From positions 124,001 through 188,000 of the forward strand of contig NZ_NCSM01000001.1 of the NCBI RefSeq assembly GCF_002224125.1: 64,000 bases of DNA, given 5' to 3'. The notes beneath the pieces are model-generated. The model searched no databases. It was given only the letters and a program-made list of their open reading frames with translations, and was not told the origin of the DNA. How positions within the stretch are numbered: position 1 is the first letter of the stretch; each line of letters begins with the position of its first letter. The stretch comes from Streptomyces sp. NBS 14/10 (GTDB lineage Bacteria > Actinomycetota > Actinomycetes > Streptomycetales > Streptomycetaceae). The position numbers were made by a program, and so were the translations under genes. Positions 38,320-46,744 of the stretch are shown here, in pieces.

Positions 38320-38334
38320 GGTGTCTAGACAAGC
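38320..38334. promoter_or_regulatory. Candidate KorSA operator around TGTCTAGACA
   Basis: A perfect 10-bp palindrome (38322-38331) 20 bp upstream of korSA, between korSA and the divergent pif gene. The 10-mer TTGTCTAGAC in it also occurs next to att cores 1, 3, 4 and 6. Confidence 0.6.
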
Positions 38335-38389
38335 GGCTGACCCTGGTTGCTACGGTGGAGAGCCTAGCCAGCCGGGAAGGCAGAGGAAC

Positions 38390-38821
38390 GTGAGCACTGA
38401 GCGCCCGCACTCCGTGAGCGTCGCCGGGGTCATCGTCGACGACGCTGGCCGCGCGTTGCTGATCAAGCGACGGGACAACGGTAAGTGGGAACCGCCCGGC
38501 GGCGTGCTGGAACCCGGAGAAACCATCCCCAACGCCCTGCAACGCGAAGTCCTCGAAGAGACCGGCATCAAGATCGCGCTTCCCGCGACCCTCACCGGCA
38601 TCTACAAGAACATGACCCGCCTGATCGTCTCCATGGTCTTCCGCTGCGAGGCGATCGACGGCACCCCGACCACCGGAGCGGAGACCCGGGCACTTCGCTG
38701 GGCCACCCGCGAAGAGGTCATCGAGCTCGTCGACGAGGCATACGCGATCCGCGTCCTGGACGCGCTCGACAACACGACCCCGCCGGCCGTCCGCGCCCAC
38801 GACGGCGTTCGACTCATCTAG
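38390..38821 (+). CDS. pif: Nudix hydrolase, Pif-type transfer-immunity factor
   Basis: 143 residues from GTG 38390 with AGAGGAA close upstream. The Nudix box is intact: GGVLEPGETIPNALQREVLE then ETGI. In pSAM2 the Nudix protein Pif blocks redundant transfer into cells already carrying the element. Gene position, divergent from korSA, is the same here. Which nucleotide it hydrolyses is not known. Confidence 0.85.
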   Translation: MSTERPHSVSVAGVIVDDAGRALLIKRRDNGKWEPPGGVLEPGETIPNALQREVLEETGIKIALPATLTGIYKNMTRLIVSMVFRCEAIDGTPTTGAETRALRWATREEVIELVDEAYAIRVLDALDNTTPPAVRAHDGVRLI

Positions 38822-38867
38822 CACGAACCCATTGCCCATGGCCGCCTACCAGCACAGAGGAACTTGT

Positions 38868-39308
38868 ATGCACGAGTATATGAGTAGCGTTCGTGCCTGG
38901 GGACTGACTTGCCCAGGATTCCCAGAAGAGATCGGCCGCGCCCGCCGCTGGACCCGCGACATCCTCAGCGACCACCCATGCGCCGACATCGCCGCCCTGA
39001 TCGTCAGCGAGCTCAGCACCAACGCCGTGACCCACACCGCCAGCGGCAGCCCGGCAGGGACCTTCCACGTCGCTCTGGCCTTGTCCACTCAGGTCGTCGC
39101 GATCTCCGTGACGGACAACGGAGGTCAGCCGGGGAAGCCTCACCCGATCGAGCCGGACCAGGAGGCCACCCACGGCCGGGGCCTGAGCATCGTCATGGCA
39201 CTCGCCAACCACCTCGGCATCACAGGCGACGAACACGGCCGCACAGTCACAGCCGAACTCCTCACCCCGGCCGCAGCCACACCCACCCCACGAGGAGAGG
39301 CCCAGTGA
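38868..39308 (+). CDS. HATPase_c anti-sigma-like ATP-binding protein
   Basis: 146 residues from ATG 38868, preceded by AGAGGAAC. GHKL motifs: N-box ALIVSELSTNAVTHTASGSP, G1 VTDNGGQPGKP, G2 HGRGLSIVMALANHLG. Resembles the host RsbW-like ATPases and suggests the element could interfere with host sigma-factor control. Overlaps the next gene by GTGA. Confidence 0.85.
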   Translation: MHEYMSSVRAWGLTCPGFPEEIGRARRWTRDILSDHPCADIAALIVSELSTNAVTHTASGSPAGTFHVALALSTQVVAISVTDNGGQPGKPHPIEPDQEATHGRGLSIVMALANHLGITGDEHGRTVTAELLTPAAATPTPRGEAQ

Positions 39309-39598
39309 CCACCCCACCAGCAGCTGGCCGCAACGATGGCTGGGAGATGGACCAGCTACACCGCGACGAGATCACCGTGGCAATGAACTGGGTCATCCGC
39401 ACGTGTCAGCAGATCGTCCGCGACCGCAGCCACAAGACCTTCTGGGGCCCAGCCAGCACCAGCGAGGGCACGCCATCACCAGAACAACTGATGCAGACGG
39501 CCCGCGAAGACGTGCTCGACAAGCTGCAACGAATCATCGACGGGGCCCAGTTCGTCATGCACAACGTCGAACACGAACGCGCCAAGCGCAAGCAGTGA
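39305..39598 (+). CDS. Conserved AICE protein of unknown function
   Basis: 97 residues from GTG 39305, overlapping the previous stop and preceded by GAGGAGAGG, so co-translated with the ATPase gene. Mostly helical (EITVAMNWVIRTCQQIVRDR, PEQLMQTAREDVLDKLQRII). No family recognised. A hairpin terminator-like stem follows at 39625-39644. Confidence 0.7.
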   Translation: MTTPPAAGRNDGWEMDQLHRDEITVAMNWVIRTCQQIVRDRSHKTFWGPASTSEGTPSPEQLMQTAREDVLDKLQRIIDGAQFVMHNVEHERAKRKQ

Positions 39599-40180
39599 GT
39601 TACAACCTTCTCTACGGGTTCAAGGCGCCGCGCAAGCGCGGCGCGACACCCGCCCGGCCCGCGCACCGCCGCTCCTGCCTACGTCCCGCTCCGGCACCCG
39701 GCCCGCCCGGGTGCCGCGTGCGATAAGCGATACAGCATCGTAGAAGCAGTGGGGCTCCGCCCCACACCCCGGCCCTCCCTCGGAGGGAGCCGCCCGCGTT
39801 CATCTGCGGCTGCATTGTCGTGAGGTGGGGATGGGTTGCGGGGTGGGTCCCTCCTCGGTCGGCCACCGGAGGCGTACCAGGAACCTCCAGGGGCCGCCAA
39901 GGCCAAGCGCAAGCGTCACGAAGTGAGCCTTGGCGGCCCCTGGAGAACCCTGGTCCGGCAAAGCTGCCCGACCGAGGAGGGACCCACCCCGAGTCTGCAC
40001 CTGTGGCGGTGTTCAGCTCCCAAGTTGCCGGATGACCTTCCACAGACGATGGTGAGAGAAGGGGCGGGTGTTGATTCGTCCGAGAGCCCGACGAACGACC
40101 GACCAGCAGACCCCTCTATCGCTCGTACGAGCATCGCTGGGAATCTTCTTTGTCACCTCCACGGCAACAGGAGGAAACCC
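39599..40180. other. Hairpin-rich non-coding region of the AICE
   Basis: 582 bp without a gene. Stems: GCGCCGCGC/GCGCGGCGC at 39625-39644 (probably terminator), CGGCACCCGG/CCGGGTGCCG at 39692-39716, GTGGGGC/GCCCCAC at 39749-39765, and the large two-part hairpin at 39840-39990. An AT-richer spot (GCGATAAGCGATACAG) lies between the second and third. It looks like a replication or transfer origin region. Confidence 0.65.
39840..39990. repeat. Long bipartite inverted repeat, about 150 bp
   Basis: Outer arms 39840-39862 and 39968-39990 are perfect 23-bp complements (core GGTCCCTCCTCGG). Inner arms 39885-39903 and 39927-39945 are perfect 19-bp complements (core CAGGGGCCGCCAAGG). The loop is 23 nt. 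A single strand would fold into one extended hairpin, as expected for a single-strand origin of a rolling-circle replicon or a transfer locus. Confidence 0.85.
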
Positions 40181-42889
40181 ATGTCCAGCACGCATCCCGG
40201 ACGCCCGACAATAGTCGTTTCTGGTGACCCAGTAATCGACTGGGCGACGCTCCGCCTGCCACACCTGCCGGAAAACGTCAAGTCGCGGAGACTGGAAGTT
40301 CCTGCCGGTGTCTGTTGGCTTCCAGGAGGTGCCTTGCTGCTGGCCCAAGCAGTAAAGGCAGTTGCCAACCGCATGGGATTTGGGGATGTCCGAAGCCTGA
40401 AGCCACTTGACCTAAATTCTCATCCAACCCAAGAACAAATGCAGTTTCACCAATCATACCCACTTATTCGCGAATTCCCGTCCCCTGAATCAAAATACAC
40501 CACATGGCGGGTTGCCGAATTTCTTGGCGCCACCGCCCGGAGGAAAGTCCTCCCCGGTGACGAGTTTCGCGTACAGGACGATCCAAAAGAAGCAGAAGTC
40601 GTCGTATTGGACGATGCTAATTTGGGATTCCGGGAGCACCGCGAACTCTGGCCTCAAGGCATTACAGATGTTAACAGCAGGCCTTGGACTGTACTAAAAA
40701 TGGGAGCTGGTCTAGCGGAAGGAGCGCTTTGGGAGAGCCTCCGCTACGGTCACCTCGTGAATCGACTCGTTGTGGTGACAACTGCAAATGACCTGCGGTA
40801 CGGAGACGTGGAAGTCAGCTGCAATCTTTCCTGGGAACACAGCGCCAGAGATGTAGCCGCCGAACTGATACATAAGCCCTCCGTTAATGCGCTTTCGGGC
40901 TGCCCGCTCGTAGTTGTATCGTTCGGCCCCGTCGCCGCACTTGTGCTCAAGAGGGTATCCGGCGGTAGGCCAGCGGATAGATGGAAGTTCAGGCTGATAT
41001 TCCAACCTGAGAGTATAGAAAGCTGGGAGCGGAAAGAAGAGGGGCGAATGTGGGGCTACACATCCGTCCTCACAGCTTGGATCGCCTGTTACTTGGCTAA
41101 AAATCCAGATGATCTTACGGGCGTTGAGGCCGGCGTGAGACACGGCCTTGCTGCTATGCAAGAACTCCACTCATCAGGATACCAAAGAGACGCAAACGGA
41201 CGTCTGCGATTCCCGTCGGAAAAGATCTCCGATATATCGGATAGCATGGCGAACAGCGACCGTCTGGCAGAGGTGGTTGTACCAGCACCGCTAGTGACGC
41301 GGGGTGAGTACCTGAAGGGAAAGGAACAGATATCAGGACCTCGCTTGTGGACGATACTACAAGACAATTACCCGGACAACCTAGACCGTCTAGCACGGGA
41401 TATTGTCAAATCCGGCGCCGATCACGTGCTAAAGAAAGTACCTCGTGCGCGGTTTCGGAATCTGATGGCAATAGATCGCGTTGAGATCGAGACATTTCGA
41501 TCCATCCGCGCCCTGATAGCCGAGTACTGCAGGCGGGATTCACAAACCCCTCTTTCGCTCGCTGTTTTCGGTGCACCAGGGTCCGGCAAATCATTTGCCG
41601 TAACGGAAATAGTGAGTTCACTCGAAGAATCAGGAGAGCTCGGAGAAATAAGGCCATTGACATTTAACCTCTCGCAATTCAGTTCGCCAGCTGACCTTGT
41701 GGCAGCCCTTCACGCGGTAAGGGACGTGGTTCCCAAGAAGGGTATGCCTCTAGTGTTCTGGGATGAATTTGACACTCCCCTCGATGGAGCTAAGTTCGGC
41801 TGGCTTCGATATTTCTTGGCACCGATGCAGGATGGAAAATTCAATGACGGTAATTATGTACACCCCATCGGCAAGTCAATATTTGTCTTCGCCGGGGGAA
41901 CATCTCGCCGCATGGCAGAATTCCGCGACAAGACTGAAGCAAAACCGAACTCTAAAGGGCCGGATTTTTTGAGTCGAATACGAGGCTATATAGACTTGCG
42001 GGGTACCGACCCTGTTACTGCACAGGAGACGAATAACCCAGAAAGGGAAGTGGACAAACGACCCGAGGAGCAGGAGGCGAATCTCCGGCTCGCGGAGGAC
42101 GATACTTACTACATAGTGAGGCGCGCCGTTTTGCTTCGCTCTCTCCTAGAAAAGAAGGCCGGTTCTCTTTTTAGAAACATAGATGATCGCAAGGAGCTCG
42201 GTATTGACGACGGGATCTTGCGCGCTTTCCTCGAAATACCGAAGTATGAGCACGGTGCGCGCTCCATGGAGGCAATCATAGAGATGAGTTCGCTCACTGG
42301 GGAGCGACGTTTCGAACGCTCTGCTCTTCCTTCTCAATCCCAACTCGATCTCCATGTCGATGGCCACGAATTTCTCGCAATAATGCGGAGTGTGGACTTG
42401 CCTAGCAGTCTTGGCCAGTCGGCACTTGCTGTCTTGGCCCAAGAAGCCCGGAATCAACTGTACGATGCGACCAAGGGTCGCCAGGGCCTGATCGGTGATG
42501 AATACAAAAGTGGGCAATTCGCGACCGACCCCGTAGGTGATGGGTCGGCGCCGAATAAGCAATATCTGAAATTCGTGGAGAATATCCCTAATATGCTCGG
42601 AGATGCAGGGTACCGCATAGTTCTCGCGCACGGGCAAACCGGCGACACCCTAACCGAAGAGGCTATTAGTCGATTGGCTGAGGCCGAGCATAATCGGTGG
42701 ATGAATGATGGACTCCGCGCGGGCTGGAGTCATGGTGAATTCTATGACAGTGTGCGTAAATTGCACCCTGCAATGAAAACGTGGGCAAATCTATCCGACG
42801 GACAGAAGCAGTTGGATCGGGAGCGCGTTGGGAGAATTCCAGCCATCTTGGAAAATAAGAGTTATGTGATTGAGTGTTACGTGGACTAG
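40181..42889 (+). CDS. PfkB-like / AAA+ ATPase / RyR-domain fusion protein, AICE cargo
   Basis: 902 residues from ATG 40181 with CAGGAGG. The N-terminal 300 residues look ribokinase-like (IVVSGDPVIDWATLRL at 11; VVVLDDANLGFREHRELWP near 140; WTVLKMGAGLAEGALWESLR near 169). A middle AAA+ domain has Walker A LAVFGAPGSGKSFAVTEI near 463 and Walker B PLVFWDEFDTPLDG near 523, then LSRIRGYIDLRG. The C-terminus is a RyR domain (EAEHNRWMNDGLRAGWSHGE near 834, then LHPAMKTWANLSDGQKQLDR). RyR domains in bacteria occur in nucleotide-signal-linked conflict proteins, so a defence role is inferred. Base composition is far lower in GC than its neighbours (28 of 60 bases in 41581-41640), indicating recent transfer. 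Confidence 0.75.
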   Translation: MSSTHPGRPTIVVSGDPVIDWATLRLPHLPENVKSRRLEVPAGVCWLPGGALLLAQAVKAVANRMGFGDVRSLKPLDLNSHPTQEQMQFHQSYPLIREFPSPESKYTTWRVAEFLGATARRKVLPGDEFRVQDDPKEAEVVVLDDANLGFREHRELWPQGITDVNSRPWTVLKMGAGLAEGALWESLRYGHLVNRLVVVTTANDLRYGDVEVSCNLSWEHSARDVAAELIHKPSVNALSGCPLVVVSFGPVAALVLKRVSGGRPADRWKFRLIFQPESIESWERKEEGRMWGYTSVLTAWIACYLAKNPDDLTGVEAGVRHGLAAMQELHSSGYQRDANGRLRFPSEKISDISDSMANSDRLAEVVVPAPLVTRGEYLKGKEQISGPRLWTILQDNYPDNLDRLARDIVKSGADHVLKKVPRARFRNLMAIDRVEIETFRSIRALIAEYCRRDSQTPLSLAVFGAPGSGKSFAVTEIVSSLEESGELGEIRPLTFNLSQFSSPADLVAALHAVRDVVPKKGMPLVFWDEFDTPLDGAKFGWLRYFLAPMQDGKFNDGNYVHPIGKSIFVFAGGTSRRMAEFRDKTEAKPNSKGPDFLSRIRGYIDLRGTDPVTAQETNNPEREVDKRPEEQEANLRLAEDDTYYIVRRAVLLRSLLEKKAGSLFRNIDDRKELGIDDGILRAFLEIPKYEHGARSMEAIIEMSSLTGERRFERSALPSQSQLDLHVDGHEFLAIMRSVDLPSSLGQSALAVLAQEARNQLYDATKGRQGLIGDEYKSGQFATDPVGDGSAPNKQYLKFVENIPNMLGDAGYRIVLAHGQTGDTLTEEAISRLAEAEHNRWMNDGLRAGWSHGEFYDSVRKLHPAMKTWANLSDGQKQLDRERVGRIPAILENKSYVIECYVD

Positions 42890-43254
42890 CCACTCAACCG
42901 CCTGCGGTGGCAGCTTTCCGTTCCTCCTGTAAAGCGCTTCCGGAGGCGCAAGTCAACGGCCAGGACAGGATCCCCGAGCCGCTGCGCGTCCGAGAGCCGC
43001 TCCACCAGAGTTACGCGCCGTTCACCGTGTTTGGTTATGCACCACATCCGTGCCACAGAGTTAGTCATCATAAATGCGGGAGCGCGGGCTCGTTTCGAAG
43101 CGTGCGTCCTATCAGGAGGCCGGGCCCGCACCAGATGCGCACCAGAACGTGTGGTCAACCACGGTCAACAGCGGCGAAGCGGCGCCCGCTCCCCACGACC
43201 GCTAAGCGACGTTCCCGCAGGTCAACGCCCACATCCCTACCCAAACACCGGTGA
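42890..43254. other. Right-end non-coding region with left-arm attP motifs
   Basis: 365 bp between the cargo gene and attR. GCACCAGATGCGCACCAGA starts at 43128, AACAGCGG at 43167 and GTTCCCGCAGGTCA at 43211. The same three motifs recur at similar spacing left of the other cores, so they are probable arm-type integrase and Xis sites. No gene is evident. Confidence 0.65.
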
Positions 43255-43331
43255 TTCCCAAGCTCAGAGCGCGGGTTCGATTCCCGTCACCCGCTCCACG
43301 ACGAAGGCCCAGGTCAGCGACCCGGGCCTTG
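43255..43331 (+). repeat. att core copy 2 (attR of the AICE)
   Basis: 77-bp repeat, identical to copy 1 over its length as far as I can align it. The left arm motifs are present. On the right no integrase-end motif is recognisable, unlike copies 3 to 6. Confidence 0.93.
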
Positions 43332-43867
43332 CTCATCGCCCAGACCGTTCCCTCCCCACCGATGGCAAATTGCCCTTTACGCGCCCTGCTGATGGGGCAC
43401 GTAAAGGGCACGGGCCTTGGGGGCACCGAGATCGGGCATCGTGGGAGAGTCGCCCTCCGCCCCGTGACCTGCTCTTCGGTAGTAGCCCCAGCATCCACAG
43501 CGGCGAGGTGCCCTGAGCCTGGCGTTCCCTTCCCAAGCTCACGCTCACCCGATTTGTGCGCCACCATGCTTCGCCTCGCCCGGGTCCGCGCCTCCCCAAT
43601 CACGAGCGGGCGGGCCGAACTATCCCTCAACCGCGGAGAACGCAACGTTGTTCGACCCGCCCGGACAGGAGCAGAGGCCACCCATGAATGTGCCGACGGG
43701 CAAGGGCAAACCGCGTGCCAGGGAGGCAGGTTCAGTCGTCATGGTCCCGATGTCGGTGGCATTCCAGAAGAGTTCATGGCCGGACGTTGACCAGGGGCGT
43801 GGTGTCGGTGTCCTACCGGACGTCAGCGGGCTGCGGCTGCACGGCCATGGTTACGGCGGATGAGGCG
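43332..43867. other. Non-coding start of segment B, with hairpin and dispersed repeat
   Basis: 536 bp. A TGCCCTTTACGyGCCC hairpin lies at 43371-43410 (15 of 16 paired, 8-nt loop). Bases 43449-43514 recur, with few changes, at 57735-57800. A doubtful 59-codon ORF at 43684-43863 is preceded by GCAGAGG, but I cannot support it further. Confidence 0.5.
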
Positions 43868-44395
43868 TCAGGACGTGCTGCGGCGTTCCTGGCCTGTCTG
43901 CGGGCCTTCCTCGGCGATCGGGCGGGCTCGGCCGGTGCCGGTGTCGATGAGGATCTGCTTGGCCTGCGTGATGTTGTCGACGCGGACGGCCCGGGCCATC
44001 GCTGCGCGTGCCGCGTCGGGCGTCGCGTGCGGCGGGACCACCAACAGGGAGAAGTGGTCTCGATCGCCTCGGGTGATGAGGATGGTGTCGTCAGCCACCG
44101 GGAATGAGTCGATGTGCACGATACGGTCGTCGATGATCACTCGTGTCGGCAGTTCCTCCCAGGCGCTGGAGTCCAGGCCGACGCGCATGACGGGCCCGAG
44201 GTGCTCGGTCAGCGCGGTGACCAGGGCGGGAAGCTCGGCGCGTAGGTCGCGGGAACGCGGCCACCAGGCACCGTCGAGAATGCCCTCACGGGTATGCGTC
44301 GTCGCCAACCGCAGCAGGGCTGTTCCAGGCTTCACAGCATGGTGGATCGCGTCCGGCAGAAGATTCGTTTCTCGCGGGGTCTCGGCGTCGGACAT
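43868..44395 (-). CDS. DUF5994-family protein (1)
   Basis: 175 residues from ATG 44395, with GAGGGTGAG upstream. Signature GILDGAWWPRSRDLRAELPA and the LVVPPHATPDAARAAMARAV segment are shared with the divergent gene at 44656. The C-terminal IDTGTGRARPIAEEGPQ recurs as a fragment at 57853-57945. Function unknown; Streptomyces genomes hold many such paralogues near SpoIIE-type phosphatases. Confidence 0.75.
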   Translation of the reverse strand: MSDAETPRETNLLPDAIHHAVKPGTALLRLATTHTREGILDGAWWPRSRDLRAELPALVTALTEHLGPVMRVGLDSSAWEELPTRVIIDDRIVHIDSFPVADDTILITRGDRDHFSLLVVPPHATPDAARAAMARAVRVDNITQAKQILIDTGTGRARPIAEEGPQTGQERRSTS

Positions 44396-44655
44396 GGTCT
44401 TCTCACCCTCTGCGGGGTTCGGTGGGCCGCCGGTTTCACCGTACTCCGAGCCCACGCCCAGGCTCACCCACGCCCTGCGGACACAGACCCGGGTTCCTGA
44501 AGAAGTCGCTGATCACACGGGGGCTCAGCGGCCCAACGCCCGGCGTACAGTGAAAACACCGGGAGCACTTCGTACACCGGCTTCCACGCGGGTGTCGTTC
44601 TCGGCGGGCAACAACACCGGGACGTTGAAGATGCGCCCGGGGACGGGTCCGCGCC

Positions 44656-45204
44656 ATGACCGTGACCATCGACCGTACGACCGCCCATGAGCGCGCGCCC
44701 TCGCCACCGGCTCGCCTGTCCCTGGTCCCGGTGAGCCCGGTTCCAGGGCTTCTGGACGGTGCGTGGTGGCCTCGCTCCCGGGATCTCCCCCATGAGCTGC
44801 CCGCCCTGACGGACGTGCTGGACGCACGCTGGGGCCGTATCACCCGCGTCTCCGTGAACCCGGCCCACTGGCCTGTAATCCCGCGCAAGGTGCCTGTGAC
44901 CGGGCACACAGTGCACGTGGGCTGGTTCGCTGACACGCAGGACCCGCACAAGTTGATTCTGCTCTCCTACACCACAGGCCGCTGGGACCTTCTGGTGATC
45001 CCGCCGGAGACGAGTGCGGCCGCCGCCACCCGGCTGATGGCCGCCGCAGCCACCCCCGGCAGCCTCCTCACCGCCAGCTGTCTGATAGCGAACGAAACCG
45101 CCACCCGTGACGCCCGAGAGGCGCTCACCCGGGAGGAGGAGTGGGAGACCGATGGCGGGCCCGCCCCTACGGCGGCCGGCAGCCGAACCCGACCGGACTC
45201 CTGA
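44656..45204 (+). CDS. DUF5994-family protein (2)
   Basis: 182 residues. Shares GLLDGAWWPRSRDLPHELPA and LLVIPPETSAAAATRLMAAA with the divergent paralogue. The two genes diverge from a 260-bp intergenic region. The ribosome-binding site is weak (GGGGACGG). No catalytic motif seen. Confidence 0.75.
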   Translation: MTVTIDRTTAHERAPSPPARLSLVPVSPVPGLLDGAWWPRSRDLPHELPALTDVLDARWGRITRVSVNPAHWPVIPRKVPVTGHTVHVGWFADTQDPHKLILLSYTTGRWDLLVIPPETSAAAATRLMAAAATPGSLLTASCLIANETATRDAREALTREEEWETDGGPAPTAAGSRTRPDS

Positions 45205-45228
45205 GCTCCGCCCAAGGGAGGTGAGGAT

Positions 45229-45462
45229 GTGGAGACCGTCATCACCGTGTTCGTGATTATCGCAATGATCATGCTCGGAGTGCTGCTGATCCATCTGCTC
45301 AATGGCCGACACAACGAGCGGATCGCAGCATTCCGCTACAGCGATGCCCTGGCAGGAGTCGGCCGACGGAGCCGGAAGAGCCGACAGCCGGCAAGCCCGC
45401 CGGATCACCCGTCGTCCACGCCTCATCCCGAACACCGCGACGGGGCCGCAAAAGATGCATGA
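45229..45462 (+). CDS. Small single-span membrane protein
   Basis: 77 residues from GTG 45229 with GGGAGGTGAGG upstream. One N-terminal helix (VITVFVIIAMIMLGVLLIHL), then a basic, Pro/Ser-rich cytoplasmic tail. It follows DUF5994 (2) by 24 bp and is probably co-transcribed. Unknown function. Confidence 0.6.
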   Translation: METVITVFVIIAMIMLGVLLIHLLNGRHNERIAAFRYSDALAGVGRRSRKSRQPASPPDHPSSTPHPEHRDGAAKDA

Positions 45463-45538
45463 CCTTCTCCCGGCCTGGGCCGGTGGGTGCGAGGCGTGGC
45501 ACCACGCTCACCGCCACTTTCTGATGAACGAGGTCACC

Positions 45539-45799
45539 ATGCAGCCACCCGAATCACCCTCGGCAGGGCGCGCCGAGGTGCGTATCGTCTCCGCGTCCCC
45601 CGAGGCCGCCCGTCAGGTCGCCGAGGTACTCCGCCGTTGCTTCGCCAGTACCGAACAGCGCAGCTACCCTGCCGGCGCCGAAGGCGGAACCCGGCTCCAT
45701 CTCACCGTGGACACCACGCACACGGCAGAGCCGGCGCGGTCCTGGCTGGTAGCAAGTCAGTCCTCCGGACAAGACCGCACGCAGTCGGATGAAGTCTGA
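45539..45799 (+). CDS. Hypothetical protein
   Basis: 86 residues from ATG 45539 (ACGAGG six bases upstream; the frame is open further 5'). An alpha/beta pattern is visible: EVRIVSASPEAARQVAEVLR, then RLHLTVDTTHTAEPA. Unrecognised family. The leader ACGAGGTCACCATG closely resembles that of the phosphatase gene at 46745. Confidence 0.5.
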   Translation: MQPPESPSAGRAEVRIVSASPEAARQVAEVLRRCFASTEQRSYPAGAEGGTRLHLTVDTTHTAEPARSWLVASQSSGQDRTQSDEV

Positions 45800-45889
45800 A
45801 GCGATGCCCCTCAACGGGTGCGGGCAGGGCACCGACGCCCCGTGTCCAGGGACTCCTCGTCGGTGCCCTGCCCGTGTGGAACGGCAACC

Positions 45890-46165
45890 ATGGCAACACT
45901 GCAGGAGCGGAAGAACTACCGCGAAGCGATCATGAAGGCTCTGTACGAGGCCGTGGAAGGCAATCGCCTCCTTGGCGTCACCGGGGCGAAGCTGCGCGAC
46001 GAGCTCCAGGTCCCTGAGCAGGATCTGGCGGCGGCCTGCGCATATTTGGCGGGCGAGGGGCTCATGACAGTCGACTGGGCACGAGGAAATACACCCGCGA
46101 TGGCCACACTGGCGCACCAGGGGATCCGGCTGATGGAGGGCGAAGAGGAGGAGGAACGTGGCTGA
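45890..46165 (+). CDS. Small winged-helix-like protein
   Basis: 91 residues from ATG 45890 (weak Shine-Dalgarno). A helical DNA-binding-like arrangement is visible: YREAIMKALYEAVEGNRLLG, GAKLRDELQVPEQDLAAACA, YLAGEGLMTVDWARG, ending in a Glu-rich tail. Possibly a small regulator; no family assigned. Confidence 0.55.
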   Translation: MATLQERKNYREAIMKALYEAVEGNRLLGVTGAKLRDELQVPEQDLAAACAYLAGEGLMTVDWARGNTPAMATLAHQGIRLMEGEEEEERG

Positions 46166-46744
46166 CGCGGCGCGGGGCCTTTCCACCCAGGCGCCGCATT
46201 ACCCAAAGAGTCCGTAATGCCGGAAAAGCACGCCAAGCATAGTGTGGTGAGTGGGTCGGTGCACTCTCACGTGCAACCGCCCCGAAAGGGCGGCCCCGGT
46301 GTGTTTACGCCGGGGCCGTTGTGTCGCCGTCGGCGCGACGGCAGGGAGCAGGGCAATATCCACGAGTGGCGCGACCGCGACGCTGTCGTCCCAAAGAGGC
46401 ACAGGGTCGGCGCGCGTGATCCTCCCACCGCGTGGGTGTATGCGCGCGTATGGCCGACGGGTCCGTCATCAGCCCCGACGAGACGCCTCTCCCACTGGCC
46501 GAGCGCATGCACACAGGTACGAGGCCGAGCATTGATGCGGTAACCACGGCAAGACGCCTCCGGCGGGGTACGCACATTGCTCTCGGCCGCCTCAGGCACC
46601 GGTCGCGCTCCGGCGCCCTGGCGGCCGGTGTCGCAGACCCTCATGTGCGCGATGCTGGGGTGTAGGAGGCAGCGGGACCAAAATGCGGCGAACAGCGCTG
46701 AGGCTCGCCTCTGTGTGAGAACGCTGCGGCGAAACGAGGCCACC
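46166..46744. other. Non-coding region with terminator-like hairpin
   Basis: 579 bp before the phosphatase gene. A strong stem CGGCCCCGG/CCGGGGCCG at 46291-46319 (10-nt loop) ends the upstream genes or lies in the leader of the phosphatase mRNA. The rest has no supportable ORF. Confidence 0.5.

Larger units (their letters stand above)
31040..43331 (+). mobile_element. pSAM2-like actinomycete integrative and conjugative element (AICE)
   Basis: A 12.2-kb element bounded by att cores 1 and 2. Order: int, xis, repSA, spd-like small genes, tra, regulator, korSA, pif, ATPase gene, hairpin region, cargo. All the modules expected for excision, rolling-circle replication, conjugation as double-stranded DNA and immunity are present, so it may still be mobile. 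The possible weak point is the start codon of repSA. Confidence 0.9.

Noticed and set aside
43255..43331. Additional tRNA-Gly genes at the repeated tRNA sequence (also at 48421, 50382, 52053, 62139)
   Set aside because: Only the 3' half from the anticodon loop is present in each; the 5' acceptor and D arm are missing, so these are att cores and not tRNAs.
43684..43863. Possible 59-residue protein
   Set aside because: A GCAGAGG precedes it, but composition and lack of any recognisable pattern make it weak; mentioned only inside the regional entry.
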